Source of the DNA: Embleya hyalina
GTDB lineage: Bacteria; Actinomycetota; Actinomycetes; Streptomycetales; Streptomycetaceae
Length of the DNA stretch: 64,000 nucleotides
Direction: 5' to 3'
NCBI RefSeq assembly: GCF_003967355.1
Contig: NZ_BIFH01000025.1
Span: 62,001-126,000, forward strand
The notes under the pieces are model-generated. The model made no database searches, was not told where the DNA came from, and saw only the letters and a list, made by a program, of their open reading frames with translations. A program made the translations under genes and the position numbers. Numbering within the stretch: position 1 is the first letter of the stretch; each line of letters starts with the position of its first letter. This document shows, one piece after another, positions 8,311 to 17,233 of the stretch.

Positions 8311-9756
8311 CTAATCGGTTCTGCTGAGCACACCACTGACGTTGAGGACTTCATGGCACCCGACAGCCTGCTGTCCGGTGGCGGGAGTGCCGGGTTTGGC
8401 GCAGGTCACGGACGCCGTGACGGTGCCGTTCGCGGGAATCTGGATGGGGGTGACCCAGTGGTAGTCCTGATTGCGGAAGGTCTCCAAGGCGATCGTGGTG
8501 ATCTTCTGTTCGCCGAAGGAGATCGTCACCAGACCCTCGTCGCCCTGGAAGTTCGAGACCACGAGGTCCGTGATGGCGAACACACTCTTGTCCGGGACGC
8601 GGTATGTACCCACCTGCTCGCCGACGCCACCCGTCTGTACGTCGATCGTGGCCGAACTCTGCCCTCCACCACCGCCCCCCGTGCCCGTTCCGCCCCCGGA
8701 ACCGCCGGGCTTGGAACCGCCGGCGGCGGGAGCCGCCGACTCGCCGGTGCCGGTGCCGCGGCCACCGGTCTGCCCGGTGGTGGGGCCCGCCGTTCCGAGC
8801 GCGTCCTGTTGTTTCCCGGCATCCCGGGCCACTTCCTTCTCGGCGGCCTTGGTTCCGGCCTGCTTCGCGGTGCTCCGCACCGACGGCCGGACCAGCGCGA
8901 ACCAGGCGACGAGCAGGGCCAGCAGCGCCGCCAACAGGATCAGCAGCCACTTCGGCAGCACCGGGAGCTGCACGAATTCGCCCGGCAGAAGCACGGGTTG
9001 GCCGAGCGGTTGCTCCGAGGGGACACTCGCGACGGCCACGGCCGGACCACCCGCTTCGGCGGGTACCGGGACCGTGCCGGCGTCGGCGACCACGCCCGGT
9101 CGTGCGCTCGCATCGACGCCGGCACCGTCCGCCGCCAGGACGGGCGCGACGGGCACCACGGTGTCGACCGCGACCTCGAACGACCACGTCGTCGGTGCGC
9201 CGAACCAGATCAACTTCCGGGTTCGCACGCGCAGTCCCGCATCGGCGGACTCGCCCGGCACCAGGCGCCGTCGAACCGGCGTGAAGGCGAGGCGCAGTTC
9301 CTCCCCGGCCTGGCTGCCCGCGAACACGACGTCGACGGGCGTGTTCCCGAGGTTTCGCACCGCCACCCGGTAGCGGGCCCCGAGCCAGCCGCGCCTGCGC
9401 CTCGGTTCCAATTCGGCGCGCGGTTCTCGAAATGCCTCGACGATCACGGTGGTCTCCGGCACGGCCACCGCCTCGGGATGCTCCGCCGGCAATACGCGGA
9501 CGGCCAGCGGCGTCTCCCCGGCACGCACCTCGTACGACCGGGGTGGTGCGAGTCGGATCGTCACCTCCTCGGAGGTGCCCGGGTACAACGAGACACGAGC
9601 CGGCTCGACGGTGCTCCACGCGGCGCACTCGCCGACCACCTCCAGTGTGTACGCCTCGACGATGTCGCTGTCGTTGCGCACGGTCAGGGTCGTCGTCGCT
9701 ACGCCACCGGGCGTCACCGTCACCGGCGGGATTTCGAGTTCGGCAGGTGTGGTCAC
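8311..9756 (-). CDS. Membrane-anchored COG1470-like protein
   Basis: A 481-residue protein. The N-terminal half (about 1-205) is two beta-sandwich regions like those of COG1470/alpha-galactosidase-associated NPCBM-type domains, rich in ordered beta strands (TTTLTVRNDSD, YRVAVRNLGNTPVD). A linker leads to one transmembrane segment at 267-289, then a Gly/Ser/Thr-rich stretch (about 320-375) and a C-terminal beta domain of about 100 residues. No N-terminal signal peptide, so the N-terminal half is probably cytoplasmic and the C-terminal half outside. Related proteins are common in actinomycete injection loci. GTG at 9756 lacks a clear ribosome site. Divergent from the LuxR gene. Function unknown; anchoring particles to the membrane is a guess. 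Confidence 0.75.
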   Translation of the reverse strand: MTTPAELEIPPVTVTPGGVATTTLTVRNDSDIVEAYTLEVVGECAAWSTVEPARVSLYPGTSEEVTIRLAPPRSYEVRAGETPLAVRVLPAEHPEAVAVPETTVIVEAFREPRAELEPRRRRGWLGARYRVAVRNLGNTPVDVVFAGSQAGEELRLAFTPVRRRLVPGESADAGLRVRTRKLIWFGAPTTWSFEVAVDTVVPVAPVLAADGAGVDASARPGVVADAGTVPVPAEAGGPAVAVASVPSEQPLGQPVLLPGEFVQLPVLPKWLLILLAALLALLVAWFALVRPSVRSTAKQAGTKAAEKEVARDAGKQQDALGTAGPTTGQTGGRGTGTGESAAPAAGGSKPGGSGGGTGTGGGGGGQSSATIDVQTGGVGEQVGTYRVPDKSVFAITDLVVSNFQGDEGLVTISFGEQKITTIALETFRNQDYHWVTPIQIPANGTVTASVTCAKPGTPATGQQAVGCHEVLNVSGVLSRTD

Positions 9757-9950
9757 GATCCGAAACTAGCCGGCCGCGCCGCGTCCGCCGCAGAGACGGG
9801 AGGGCAACGCACGGGCAACGGCGCTGCCCCCCGGGCGCACGGCCGGGTCCGGTTCGGGTCCCGCCAGGGCCCGAGGTTCCCGACGGACGCGAAGACGAAG
9901 GCCCTCAAGTCCCTTCCGGTGGCAGTACTCGAACGAACGGACACCGAACG

Positions 9951-10700
9951 ATGACATCCCAGGCCACGACGTCCGAACCCCCGACCTCTCGACGACCGCG
10001 CCGCCCGACCACGACGTCGACGACGACCGCAACGGTCACCTCGACCGCCTCGCCCGCCGGGCCGACTCCGGCCGCGCCCCGCCGCGTCTCGGTGGCCGTG
10101 TACGCGGAGGACCTGATCCTGCACACCGGCGTCGTACAACAGCTGCGCCAACGCCCGGAGATAGAGCTGATCGCGGAAGCCGAGGCGGACCGGGCACAGA
10201 CCTCCATAGTCGTGGTCGACACCCTCGACGAAGCCACCGTGCGGTTGTTACGCCGGCTGCAACGCAACACCACCACCCGCACCGGGCTGGTCGTCGGCGT
10301 CTTCGAGGCGAACGCGTTGCAGACAATGATCGAATGCGGCGTGGCCGCCGTGCTGCGCCGCGCCGACGCCGACCAGGACCGGCTCGTACACCTGGTGACG
10401 GCCATGGCGAACGGCGAAGGGGTTCTGCCCGGCGATCTGCTCGGGAAACTCCTGGATTACGTCGGCAGCCTCCAGCGCACCGTGCTCGACCCCCGGGGCC
10501 TGACACTGTCCACCCTGACGGCCCGAGAGGCCGAAATGTTGCGCTTGGTCTCGGAGGGCTTCGACACCGCCGAGATCGCCCGCGAGACCTCCTACTCCGA
10601 ACGCACCGTCAAGAACGTCCTGCACGACGTCGCGACCCGATTGCAACTGCGCAACCGCGCCCACGCCGTCGGCTACGCGATGCGCCAGGGCCTGATCTGA
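9951..10700 (+). CDS. LuxR-family response-regulator-like transcription factor
   Basis: A 249-residue regulator. The first 43 residues are a Thr/Pro-rich disordered extension, followed by a receiver-like domain (about 45-165) and a LuxR-type helix-turn-helix (about 188-248; core LTAREAEMLRLVSEG and SERTVKNVL). The receiver is degenerate: D90 in VVVDT occupies the usual acceptor position, but the acidic pocket after the first strand is replaced by AVYAED. No histidine kinase gene is adjacent, so it may not be phosphorylated. ATG at 9951 has no strong ribosome site. Divergent from the COG1470-like gene and upstream of the long run of structural genes, so it is the obvious candidate regulator of the injection locus. 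Confidence 0.88.
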   Translation: MTSQATTSEPPTSRRPRRPTTTSTTTATVTSTASPAGPTPAAPRRVSVAVYAEDLILHTGVVQQLRQRPEIELIAEAEADRAQTSIVVVDTLDEATVRLLRRLQRNTTTRTGLVVGVFEANALQTMIECGVAAVLRRADADQDRLVHLVTAMANGEGVLPGDLLGKLLDYVGSLQRTVLDPRGLTLSTLTAREAEMLRLVSEGFDTAEIARETSYSERTVKNVLHDVATRLQLRNRAHAVGYAMRQGLI

Positions 10701-10878
10701 GCCCATCGCGGCGTGCCCACCCCGCCGGCGCCGGTGTCGGGGCGGGTGCGTCGTGGCCCGGGAGGGCAGGGGCGGTTCCCCCGCCCGGGGTACTCCCGGC
10801 CTGGCCCGACGCCTCGACCGCCGAGAGGCTGGCCGTACGGCCCCTGAAGGCCACTCCCGGTCGACTGCGAGGTGAAGC

Positions 10879-13800
10879 GTGATCGGCAGCGTTGGCCCGG
10901 CCGGCGTCGGGTCCGGTCGGCGGGGCAGGCCGAGCGGCCTGGTGGCGTTGTCGGTCGCGCTCGTGGTGTCGTGCGCCGCGTCGGCGGCGGTGCTGGTACC
11001 CGCCTCCGCGCCCGCGACCAGGGCCCCGGCGGCCGGACCGGGCGACGATCCCGCCGCACCCGGCACGGGACGGATCACCTTCGCCGGCACCGAACACCGC
11101 AGTCTGGGCCGGGTGTCGGGCCCCGAGACCAGCGATCCGTTGTTCGGCCCCGGACCCGCGCACTTCGACCGGCAGTCCTCGGCGCGCGGCGATCTTTTGG
11201 TCTTCACGAGCCTGCGCGACGAACCCCGACCGCAGGTCTATCTGCGCGACGCCGGCGGCGGGATCCGCAGACTGACCAGCGGCCTCGATGCCGCGCACCC
11301 CGAACTCGCCCCGGACGGACGGTCCGTGGTGTTCGACGCGGCCGAGCCCGGCCCCGGCGGAGCCGTCCGGCACGACCTGTGGCTCGTCGGCACCGACGGG
11401 GCCGGATTGCGCCGACTCACCGACTCCCCCGCCGACGAGACCTCCCCGACCTTCTCCCCGGACGGCTCGCGCATCGCCTACTCCAGCAACGCCGATCCCG
11501 CGCCGGGACGCCAGATCCTGGTTCGCGCCGTGGCCGGCGGCCCGGAGACGCGGATCAGTCACGCTCCCGCCGGCGACGCGACCGAACCGTCCTGGAATCG
11601 GGTGAACGACGCCGCCCACCGCGACCTGGTCGCCTTCACCCTGGACACCGGGCCCACGATCGGGCCACGCCTGTGGCTGACGGACGGCAGCGGCGGAGAT
11701 CGGCCGCTGCTCGCCGGCGGCCCGGCCGACTGGCGTACCGAGTCGGCGGAGTGGTTGCCGGGCGGCGACGGTCTGCTCTTCCTCAGCCCCGATCTGACCT
11801 GCGGGTGCAACCCGTTCGCCAACGTCTACCGCGTCGAGTCGCGTCCGGGCGCCGTCCCGGAATCGGTGCTGAAGGAGAATCGCGCGGTCGACTCGCCGAC
11901 CTGGCTCGGCCCGCCCGACGGAGGGAGTGTCGTCGTCACCCGAACGACCGCCCCCGCGTCGCACGTGGCGACCCTCCAGGACGCCCGGCCGGACGGCTCC
12001 GATCCGCGTGACCTGGGACTGCCCATCCTCACCGAGGATCCCGAGGCGGACACCAACACCGATCCGGCGCGCGACCCGCTGTTCGTCCCGAGACCGGGCT
12101 TCGACCCGTGGACGGAGCGGCAGAACTACACGCCGGACGGCAGACGCATCGTGGTGACCCGGTTCGAGAACAGCGGGGACCGGCGCGTGGAGCGCGTCTG
12201 GCTCGCCGACGCCGACGGCGCGAACGCCGCCGCGCTGCCGTTGGCCGGACGCGGCCCGAACGACTGGGACACCGATCCCACGTTCTCCCCCGACGGCACG
12301 CGTCTCGCGTTCACCCGTACCTCCCCCGGCGGCGTCGGATCGGCATCGGGCCCGGGCCGGATCCTGGTGGCCGATATCACCACCGGCGCGATCGTCTCTC
12401 GGATCGAGCCGCCCCCCGGGCAGGGGGCGGGCTCCGACGCGCAGCCGACCTGGTCCTCGGACGGCACCACGATCGCGTTCACCCGCACCGCGGTAATCGA
12501 CGGCGGCGGTGGCAACAAGCACATCTGGACCGTGCCGGTGAACGCCCTCGACCGCCAGCGGGACGTGAGCGGCGCGATCTGTCCGGGCAGTTGCCAGGTC
12601 ATCGACGACAGTCCCGCCTTCTCCCCCGACGGTCGCTCGCTCGCGTTCAACCGGAAGGACGGCGGCGGTCGGGTCAACGAACGCACCGGTGTGCTGGTCG
12701 CCTCACCGACGGGCGACGGCTGCCGGGTCGTCCTGCCGGCCGGGCTGCGGAACGACCCCGGGGCGTGCCGGCGCGACCTCCCGGACACCACGGCCACCGG
12801 CCCGTTCCAGCCCCGCGACGTCGCGTGGTCCCCGGACGCGAGCCGCCTCCTGCTCACCTCGCGCCGCACGGTGGCGCCGAGTTCCCCGGAGGGCCTGTCC
12901 ATCCTGGACCTGGCCTCCGGCGTGCTGACCCCGTTCGCCCAGGGGTTGCCGGGTCGGCAGAAGGAACCCGGCTACCAGCAGTCGGTCGACCTCACGCTCA
13001 CCGCGCCGACCGCCACGACGCCCGTCGAGGTGGGCTCCCCGGTCACGGTGACCGTCACCGTCGCCAACCGCGGCCCGGCCGCCTCGCCGGGCACGGTTTT
13101 CACCGTCGCCGCCCCACCCGGAGCCCGCCTGGACTCGTTGACCGGCTCCGCCGGATCGTGCGCGACCGGGTCACCGCAATGCGACCTGGGCGTAGTGCCG
13201 CCCGGCGCGGCGGTCTCGATCACCGCGCGGCTGATCGCGGTGACCAGGGGCGATCAGGCGGTCGGCTGGTCCGTCGGCGGAGCCGTCGTCGACCCCAACC
13301 CCGGGGACAACGCGGCTCGCACCGTCGTTCCGGTCGTCCCCGTCACCCCGCCCACGTCGAAACCACCCACCTCACCACCGGCGAGTTCACCACCCGCGAG
13401 TTCACCACCGCCCACCTCGCCCCCGGCCTCGACACCTCCGCCCACCGCCCCGCCGAACCCGCCTCCGGACTCGCCACGGCGTCCCGCCGGCCCCGCGCTG
13501 ACCGTGGTGGCGCAGCCGAACCCCGGCTTCGTCGGCGGCCGGGTCGTGGTGACCTACACGGTGCGCAACGGACGCAACGCCCTGGCCACCGGACTGCGCC
13601 TGAGACTCGGCCTGCCCGCCGAGATCCCGGCCGGTCCGGCACCCGCGGGCTGCCGCGACGGGGTATGCGCACTGGGCGACCTCGCACCGGGCGCCTCCCT
13701 GGTGCTGCGAGTCGTACTGGCGCCGGACAGGGCACTGCGCACCACCATCGACGGCACGCTGACCACCACCGGTACCGACGCCGATCCCACCGACAACGTG

Positions 13801-14127
13801 GCCCACGTCCCGCTCGACATCCTGCAACCGCGCATCGTGGCCGTACCCGCCGTGGGCAAACCGGGCTTCGTCACCTCCGTGCGCGGTGTGGACTTCCCGC
13901 CCGGCGCACCCGTACGGCTGACCTGGACACCCGGCATCACCGCGGCGGCGGCTCCGGCGACCCCCGGAAGCGACTTCCGCTTCTTCGCGCAGTTGCTCAT
14001 CCTGGTCAAAGACGCCACCGGGCCGCGCACGATCACCGCGTCCGGCCCCGGTTTCGGCCCGGTCACCACCCCCTTCCTCGTGGTCTCCGGCAACATCGGT
14101 CCGCCCGACGAGGTGTCCCGCCGATGA
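10879..14127 (+). CDS. Secreted TolB-like beta-propeller protein with CARDB/DUF11-like repeats
   Basis: A 1,082-residue exported protein. Residues 1-45 form a signal peptide (Arg-rich start, then a hydrophobic core LVALSVALVVSCAASAA). Residues 60-690 carry many PD40/WD40-like repeats with the SPDGSRIA or SPDGRSLAF signature, predicting one or two beta-propellers. Two beta-sandwich modules of DUF11/CARDB type follow (about 700-805 and 870-975), separated by a Pro/Ser/Thr linker, then a short beta domain to the end. GTG at 10879 has GAGGTG upstream. The stop overlaps the next start by ATGA, so it belongs to the eCIS operon. Exported proteins of this kind recur in actinomycete injection loci; the role is unknown. 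Confidence 0.85.
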   Translation: MIGSVGPAGVGSGRRGRPSGLVALSVALVVSCAASAAVLVPASAPATRAPAAGPGDDPAAPGTGRITFAGTEHRSLGRVSGPETSDPLFGPGPAHFDRQSSARGDLLVFTSLRDEPRPQVYLRDAGGGIRRLTSGLDAAHPELAPDGRSVVFDAAEPGPGGAVRHDLWLVGTDGAGLRRLTDSPADETSPTFSPDGSRIAYSSNADPAPGRQILVRAVAGGPETRISHAPAGDATEPSWNRVNDAAHRDLVAFTLDTGPTIGPRLWLTDGSGGDRPLLAGGPADWRTESAEWLPGGDGLLFLSPDLTCGCNPFANVYRVESRPGAVPESVLKENRAVDSPTWLGPPDGGSVVVTRTTAPASHVATLQDARPDGSDPRDLGLPILTEDPEADTNTDPARDPLFVPRPGFDPWTERQNYTPDGRRIVVTRFENSGDRRVERVWLADADGANAAALPLAGRGPNDWDTDPTFSPDGTRLAFTRTSPGGVGSASGPGRILVADITTGAIVSRIEPPPGQGAGSDAQPTWSSDGTTIAFTRTAVIDGGGGNKHIWTVPVNALDRQRDVSGAICPGSCQVIDDSPAFSPDGRSLAFNRKDGGGRVNERTGVLVASPTGDGCRVVLPAGLRNDPGACRRDLPDTTATGPFQPRDVAWSPDASRLLLTSRRTVAPSSPEGLSILDLASGVLTPFAQGLPGRQKEPGYQQSVDLTLTAPTATTPVEVGSPVTVTVTVANRGPAASPGTVFTVAAPPGARLDSLTGSAGSCATGSPQCDLGVVPPGAAVSITARLIAVTRGDQAVGWSVGGAVVDPNPGDNAARTVVPVVPVTPPTSKPPTSPPASSPPASSPPPTSPPASTPPPTAPPNPPPDSPRRPAGPALTVVAQPNPGFVGGRVVVTYTVRNGRNALATGLRLRLGLPAEIPAGPAPAGCRDGVCALGDLAPGASLVLRVVLAPDRALRTTIDGTLTTTGTDADPTDNVAHVPLDILQPRIVAVPAVGKPGFVTSVRGVDFPPGAPVRLTWTPGITAAAAPATPGSDFRFFAQLLILVKDATGPRTITASGPGFGPVTTPFLVVSGNIGPPDEVSRR

Positions 14128-14867
14128 TCCACGAAGTCGACGAGGCCCTGCGACTGTTGTTGGCGGATGCGGGGTTGTCGGACAACGGCGTCGATCTCGT
14201 CTTCGACGCCCCTACCAGCGACTGGGCGGCGCGGCGCAACGCCCCCACGATCAGCGTCTTCCTGTACGACATCCGGGAGGACGTCGGCCGTCGGCGTACC
14301 GGCGCGACCGAGGAACACGACGACGACGGCGTGGTCGTGGCATGGCGGGCGTTGCCGCGTTGGTTCGAACTGACCTACCTGATCACGGCCTGGACCAACC
14401 GGCCCCAGGACGAGCACCGTCTGCTCTCCGAGGTGCTGCGCTGCCTGATCCGATCGGACGTGCTGCCCGCCCGCCTGCACACCGGCTCGCTCGCCGAACT
14501 CGGCCTCGCCGTCGACATCGAGGCGGCCGGCCCCGGCGGGGGTGGACCGTCGGCGTCGGACCTGTGGTCCGCGCTGGGAGGTGAGCTCAAGGCGTCCATC
14601 GACCTGCGCGTGCGCGCCCCGCTGGCCGGCGACCGCACCGCGGCGGGCCCACCGGTCACCGATGGCCTGGTGGTACGCACCGTGCCCGACTCCGCACCGG
14701 CCCGGGACACGGGGGCCACCGCACCAGAACCCGGGCGCCGACTGCGTTATCCGGACACAACCGGCCCGGATGCGGCCGACTTCGCCTCCCCACGCGACCG
14801 GCCGCTGCCGGCGGCCCGGCGCCGGCGCACCGGGGGTCGCGGCGGTATCGCCCATGACCCCGGATGA
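14124..14867 (+). CDS. eCIS cap/terminator protein, DUF4255 (Pvc16/Afp16-like)
   Basis: A 247-residue protein with an N-terminal DUF4255 domain (about 1-175), including DAPTSDWAARRNAPTISVFLYDI and later WFELTYLITAW, shortened here to the diagnostic parts ISVFLYDI and LTYLITAW. In PVC/Afp particles this family caps the tube and sheath at the distal end. The remaining C-terminal residues are low-complexity and charged. Start overlaps the preceding stop by ATGA and its own stop overlaps the ATPase start the same way, showing tight co-translation. Length is normal for actinomycete members with a tail. Confidence 0.9.
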   Translation: MIHEVDEALRLLLADAGLSDNGVDLVFDAPTSDWAARRNAPTISVFLYDIREDVGRRRTGATEEHDDDGVVVAWRALPRWFELTYLITAWTNRPQDEHRLLSEVLRCLIRSDVLPARLHTGSLAELGLAVDIEAAGPGGGGPSASDLWSALGGELKASIDLRVRAPLAGDRTAAGPPVTDGLVVRTVPDSAPARDTGATAPEPGRRLRYPDTTGPDAADFASPRDRPLPAARRRRTGGRGGIAHDPG

Positions 14868-17053
14868 CCCACGACCTGCGCACCCGACCGGACATCGACG
14901 GGGACGGCGACGGGGACGGGGACGGGTCGCGCGAGTTGTGGGAGCGGCTGGCCCGCGTCGAGGAGCGGGTGCGACGCGCCGTAGCAGCACGCCACGCCGT
15001 CGATCCGGATCCGGACGATCCCTACCGGGGGCAATACCTGACCCCCGAGGCGGTCGAGCGTATCCTGGAGTCCCCGTCGACCTTCCTGCCCATCGCGAAC
15101 CGCGACGGCCCGACGCCGTCGGCGCCATCCCCTGCCGGCGGCCGGCTCGGCCGACTCTGCGCGGACTTCGCCCTGTTGCCGCTGGACGTGGAACTGCTGC
15201 TGGTGGCCATGGCACCGGACGTCGACGCCCGTTTCGAGCGCCTGTACGGCTACCTCAACGACGACCTCACCCGGCGGCGCCCGACCGTCGGTCTGGCCCT
15301 GGAACTGTGCGGGCAACCGTCGGCCGGCGCCGGTCGGTTCCGGCTCGCGCCCGCCGCACCACTCGTCGTCGGCGGTCTCCTGGAGTTCGCGGAGTCGGAA
15401 TCGCCGCTGCTGTCACGTGTGTTGCGCGTTCCCGACCGAGTGACCGCGCACCTGCTCGGCGACGACGAGATCGACGCCCGACTCCTGGGCGTGGCGCGCG
15501 TGGTCGAGGGCGGGCGCGTGCCCGAGACGGAGGCGGCGGCGCCCCTGACCCGGGCGGCGCGGGCCGCGAACCCGCTGGTGTATCTGCTGAACCGGGGCGG
15601 CGACCCGATCCGGCCGGCGATCGACGCGTTGGCGTCCGCCGGCCTGCGCCCGCTGGTGGTGGACGTCGCCGCACTGACGGCGAGTCCGGCACCGGGTCCG
15701 CTCACGCGCGTCCTGGCGATGGAGGCCCGCCTCGGCGGCGCCGGGATCGTGCTGGGCCCCCTGGAGGCGATGGCCCCGCAACGCCCCGAACAGGCTCGGC
15801 TTCTTCGCGAGCTGTGTGCGGCGTGCGGCGGCGTCCCGCTTTTCGTGTTCGGGACCGGGGGTTGGGATCCGCTGTGGTCGCGGGAGAGCCCGCTGCTGTT
15901 CACCGTGCCCTCGCCGGCGCCCGCGCAACGAGTGCGGGAGTGGTCGTGGGCACTCGCACACGCCGGATCCGCGGCTCGCGTCGACATGGCGGACCTGCCG
16001 GCGGCCGATCTCACGGAGGCGGTGGCGTCGTACCGGTTGAGCGCGGACCAGGTCCGCAAGGCCGCCGACGTCGCCGTCCGCATGGCCGAAGTGGAGCGAC
16101 GCCCGCTGCGCGCGGACGATCTTCGCGTCGCGGTGCGGGCGCAGAACGGTGCCGGACTGGAACGCCTGGCCCGCCGCGTGGAACCCGCGGTCGACTGGAC
16201 GGACCTGGTCCTGCCGGAACCGACCCGGCGTGCGCTGGGCGAACTCGCGCTGCGTGCGCGCCACCGCGACCGGGTGCTCGGGCAGTGGCGGATGCGGCCG
16301 GGCGGCGGCCGGGGACGCGGGGTGATCGCGCTGTTCGCCGGCGAGTCCGGCACCGGCAAGACGATGTCGGCCGAGGTGTTGGCCGCCGCACTGGGGATGG
16401 ACCTGTACGTGGTGGACCTGTCCACCGTGGTGGACAAGTACATCGGGGAGACCGAGAAGAACCTGGAACGCATCTTCGTCGAGGCCGCCGACGTCAACGG
16501 CATCCTGCTGTTCGACGAGGCCGACGCCGTCTTCGGGAAACGCTCGCAGGTCAAGGACGCCCATGATCGCCACGCGAACATCGAGTCGGCCTACCTGTTG
16601 CAGCGCATGGAGTCCTTCGACGGGATCGCCCTGCTCACCACCAACCTGCGGGCCAACCTGGACGAGGCGTTCACCCGACGGCTGGACGTGATCGCGGAGT
16701 TCCCGATGCCCGACGAGCGCCAACGGCTTGCCCTGTGGGATCGCTGTCTGGGCACGGAATTGCCCCGCGGGTCGGACCTCGACCTGGAATTCTGTGCCCG
16801 GCGCTTCGAGTTGGCGGGTGGTTCGATCCGGGCGTGTGCCGTGACCGCGGCCTATCTGGCGGCGGAGACCGGTCTACCGTTGACGATGGCACAGGTGGTC
16901 TCGGCGATCCTGCAGGAGTATCGCAAACTCGGACGGCTGCTCCTGGAAAGCGAGTTCGGCCCGTGGTTGGGCCGAGAACGGCTCGATGGCGCGCGCCCGA
17001 CCACGTTCGACGACGACCGTCGGCCCACCACCGGCGGCCGTCCGCGTCCCTGA
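14864..17053 (+). CDS. AAA+ ATPase of the injection system (Pvc15/Afp15-like)
   Basis: A 729-residue AAA+ protein. The Walker A motif GESGTGKT is at 493-500 and Walker B ILLFDEAD at 547-554 (D551, E552). Sensor residues lie in LLTTNLRAN and the arginine-finger region in FTRRLDVIAEFPMPD. The N-terminal 450 residues are a winged, helical region usual for the eCIS type, with degenerate second ATPase features. This family is needed for particle assembly or cargo loading in PVC/Afp systems, probably as a remodelling enzyme. An unusual acidic (DG)n tract occupies residues 10-21, just after the start. ATG overlaps the cap-gene stop. A 180-base gap follows before the sheath gene. Confidence 0.93.
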   Translation: MTHDLRTRPDIDGDGDGDGDGSRELWERLARVEERVRRAVAARHAVDPDPDDPYRGQYLTPEAVERILESPSTFLPIANRDGPTPSAPSPAGGRLGRLCADFALLPLDVELLLVAMAPDVDARFERLYGYLNDDLTRRRPTVGLALELCGQPSAGAGRFRLAPAAPLVVGGLLEFAESESPLLSRVLRVPDRVTAHLLGDDEIDARLLGVARVVEGGRVPETEAAAPLTRAARAANPLVYLLNRGGDPIRPAIDALASAGLRPLVVDVAALTASPAPGPLTRVLAMEARLGGAGIVLGPLEAMAPQRPEQARLLRELCAACGGVPLFVFGTGGWDPLWSRESPLLFTVPSPAPAQRVREWSWALAHAGSAARVDMADLPAADLTEAVASYRLSADQVRKAADVAVRMAEVERRPLRADDLRVAVRAQNGAGLERLARRVEPAVDWTDLVLPEPTRRALGELALRARHRDRVLGQWRMRPGGGRGRGVIALFAGESGTGKTMSAEVLAAALGMDLYVVDLSTVVDKYIGETEKNLERIFVEAADVNGILLFDEADAVFGKRSQVKDAHDRHANIESAYLLQRMESFDGIALLTTNLRANLDEAFTRRLDVIAEFPMPDERQRLALWDRCLGTELPRGSDLDLEFCARRFELAGGSIRACAVTAAYLAAETGLPLTMAQVVSAILQEYRKLGRLLLESEFGPWLGRERLDGARPTTFDDDRRPTTGGRPRP
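14895..14928 (+). repeat. GACGGG microrepeat encoding an Asp-Gly tract
   Basis: Imperfect tandem GACGGG/GACGGC units at the 5' end of the ATPase gene encode alternating Asp-Gly residues. Repeat number could change by slippage without breaking the frame because the unit is six bases. Confidence 0.6.
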
Positions 17054-17233
17054 ATGTGCGGTGCCCGTCCGTACCCGGTCCCCGGTACCGTGCACGCTCG
17101 TCGCATGCCCGGTGCAGTGCCCTCGAAGGCAGGGTCGTTGCCCCGGGTAGGGGACCTTGGGGCCTACGTCGGCCGGGACCGCGCGGGCAAGACTCGGCTT
17201 CGACCGAACAGTGGGCCGGCCGAAGGAGCGAGT

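Noticed and set aside
10609-12522. A 637-codon minus-strand frame opposite the beta-propeller gene
   Set aside because: Composition is Arg/Gly/Ala-rich without motifs, while the plus strand has a signal peptide and repeated SPDGxxIA motifs.
15250-16581. Large minus-strand frame inside the ATPase gene
   Set aside because: Shadow of the Walker-motif-bearing plus-strand gene; no domain seen in it.
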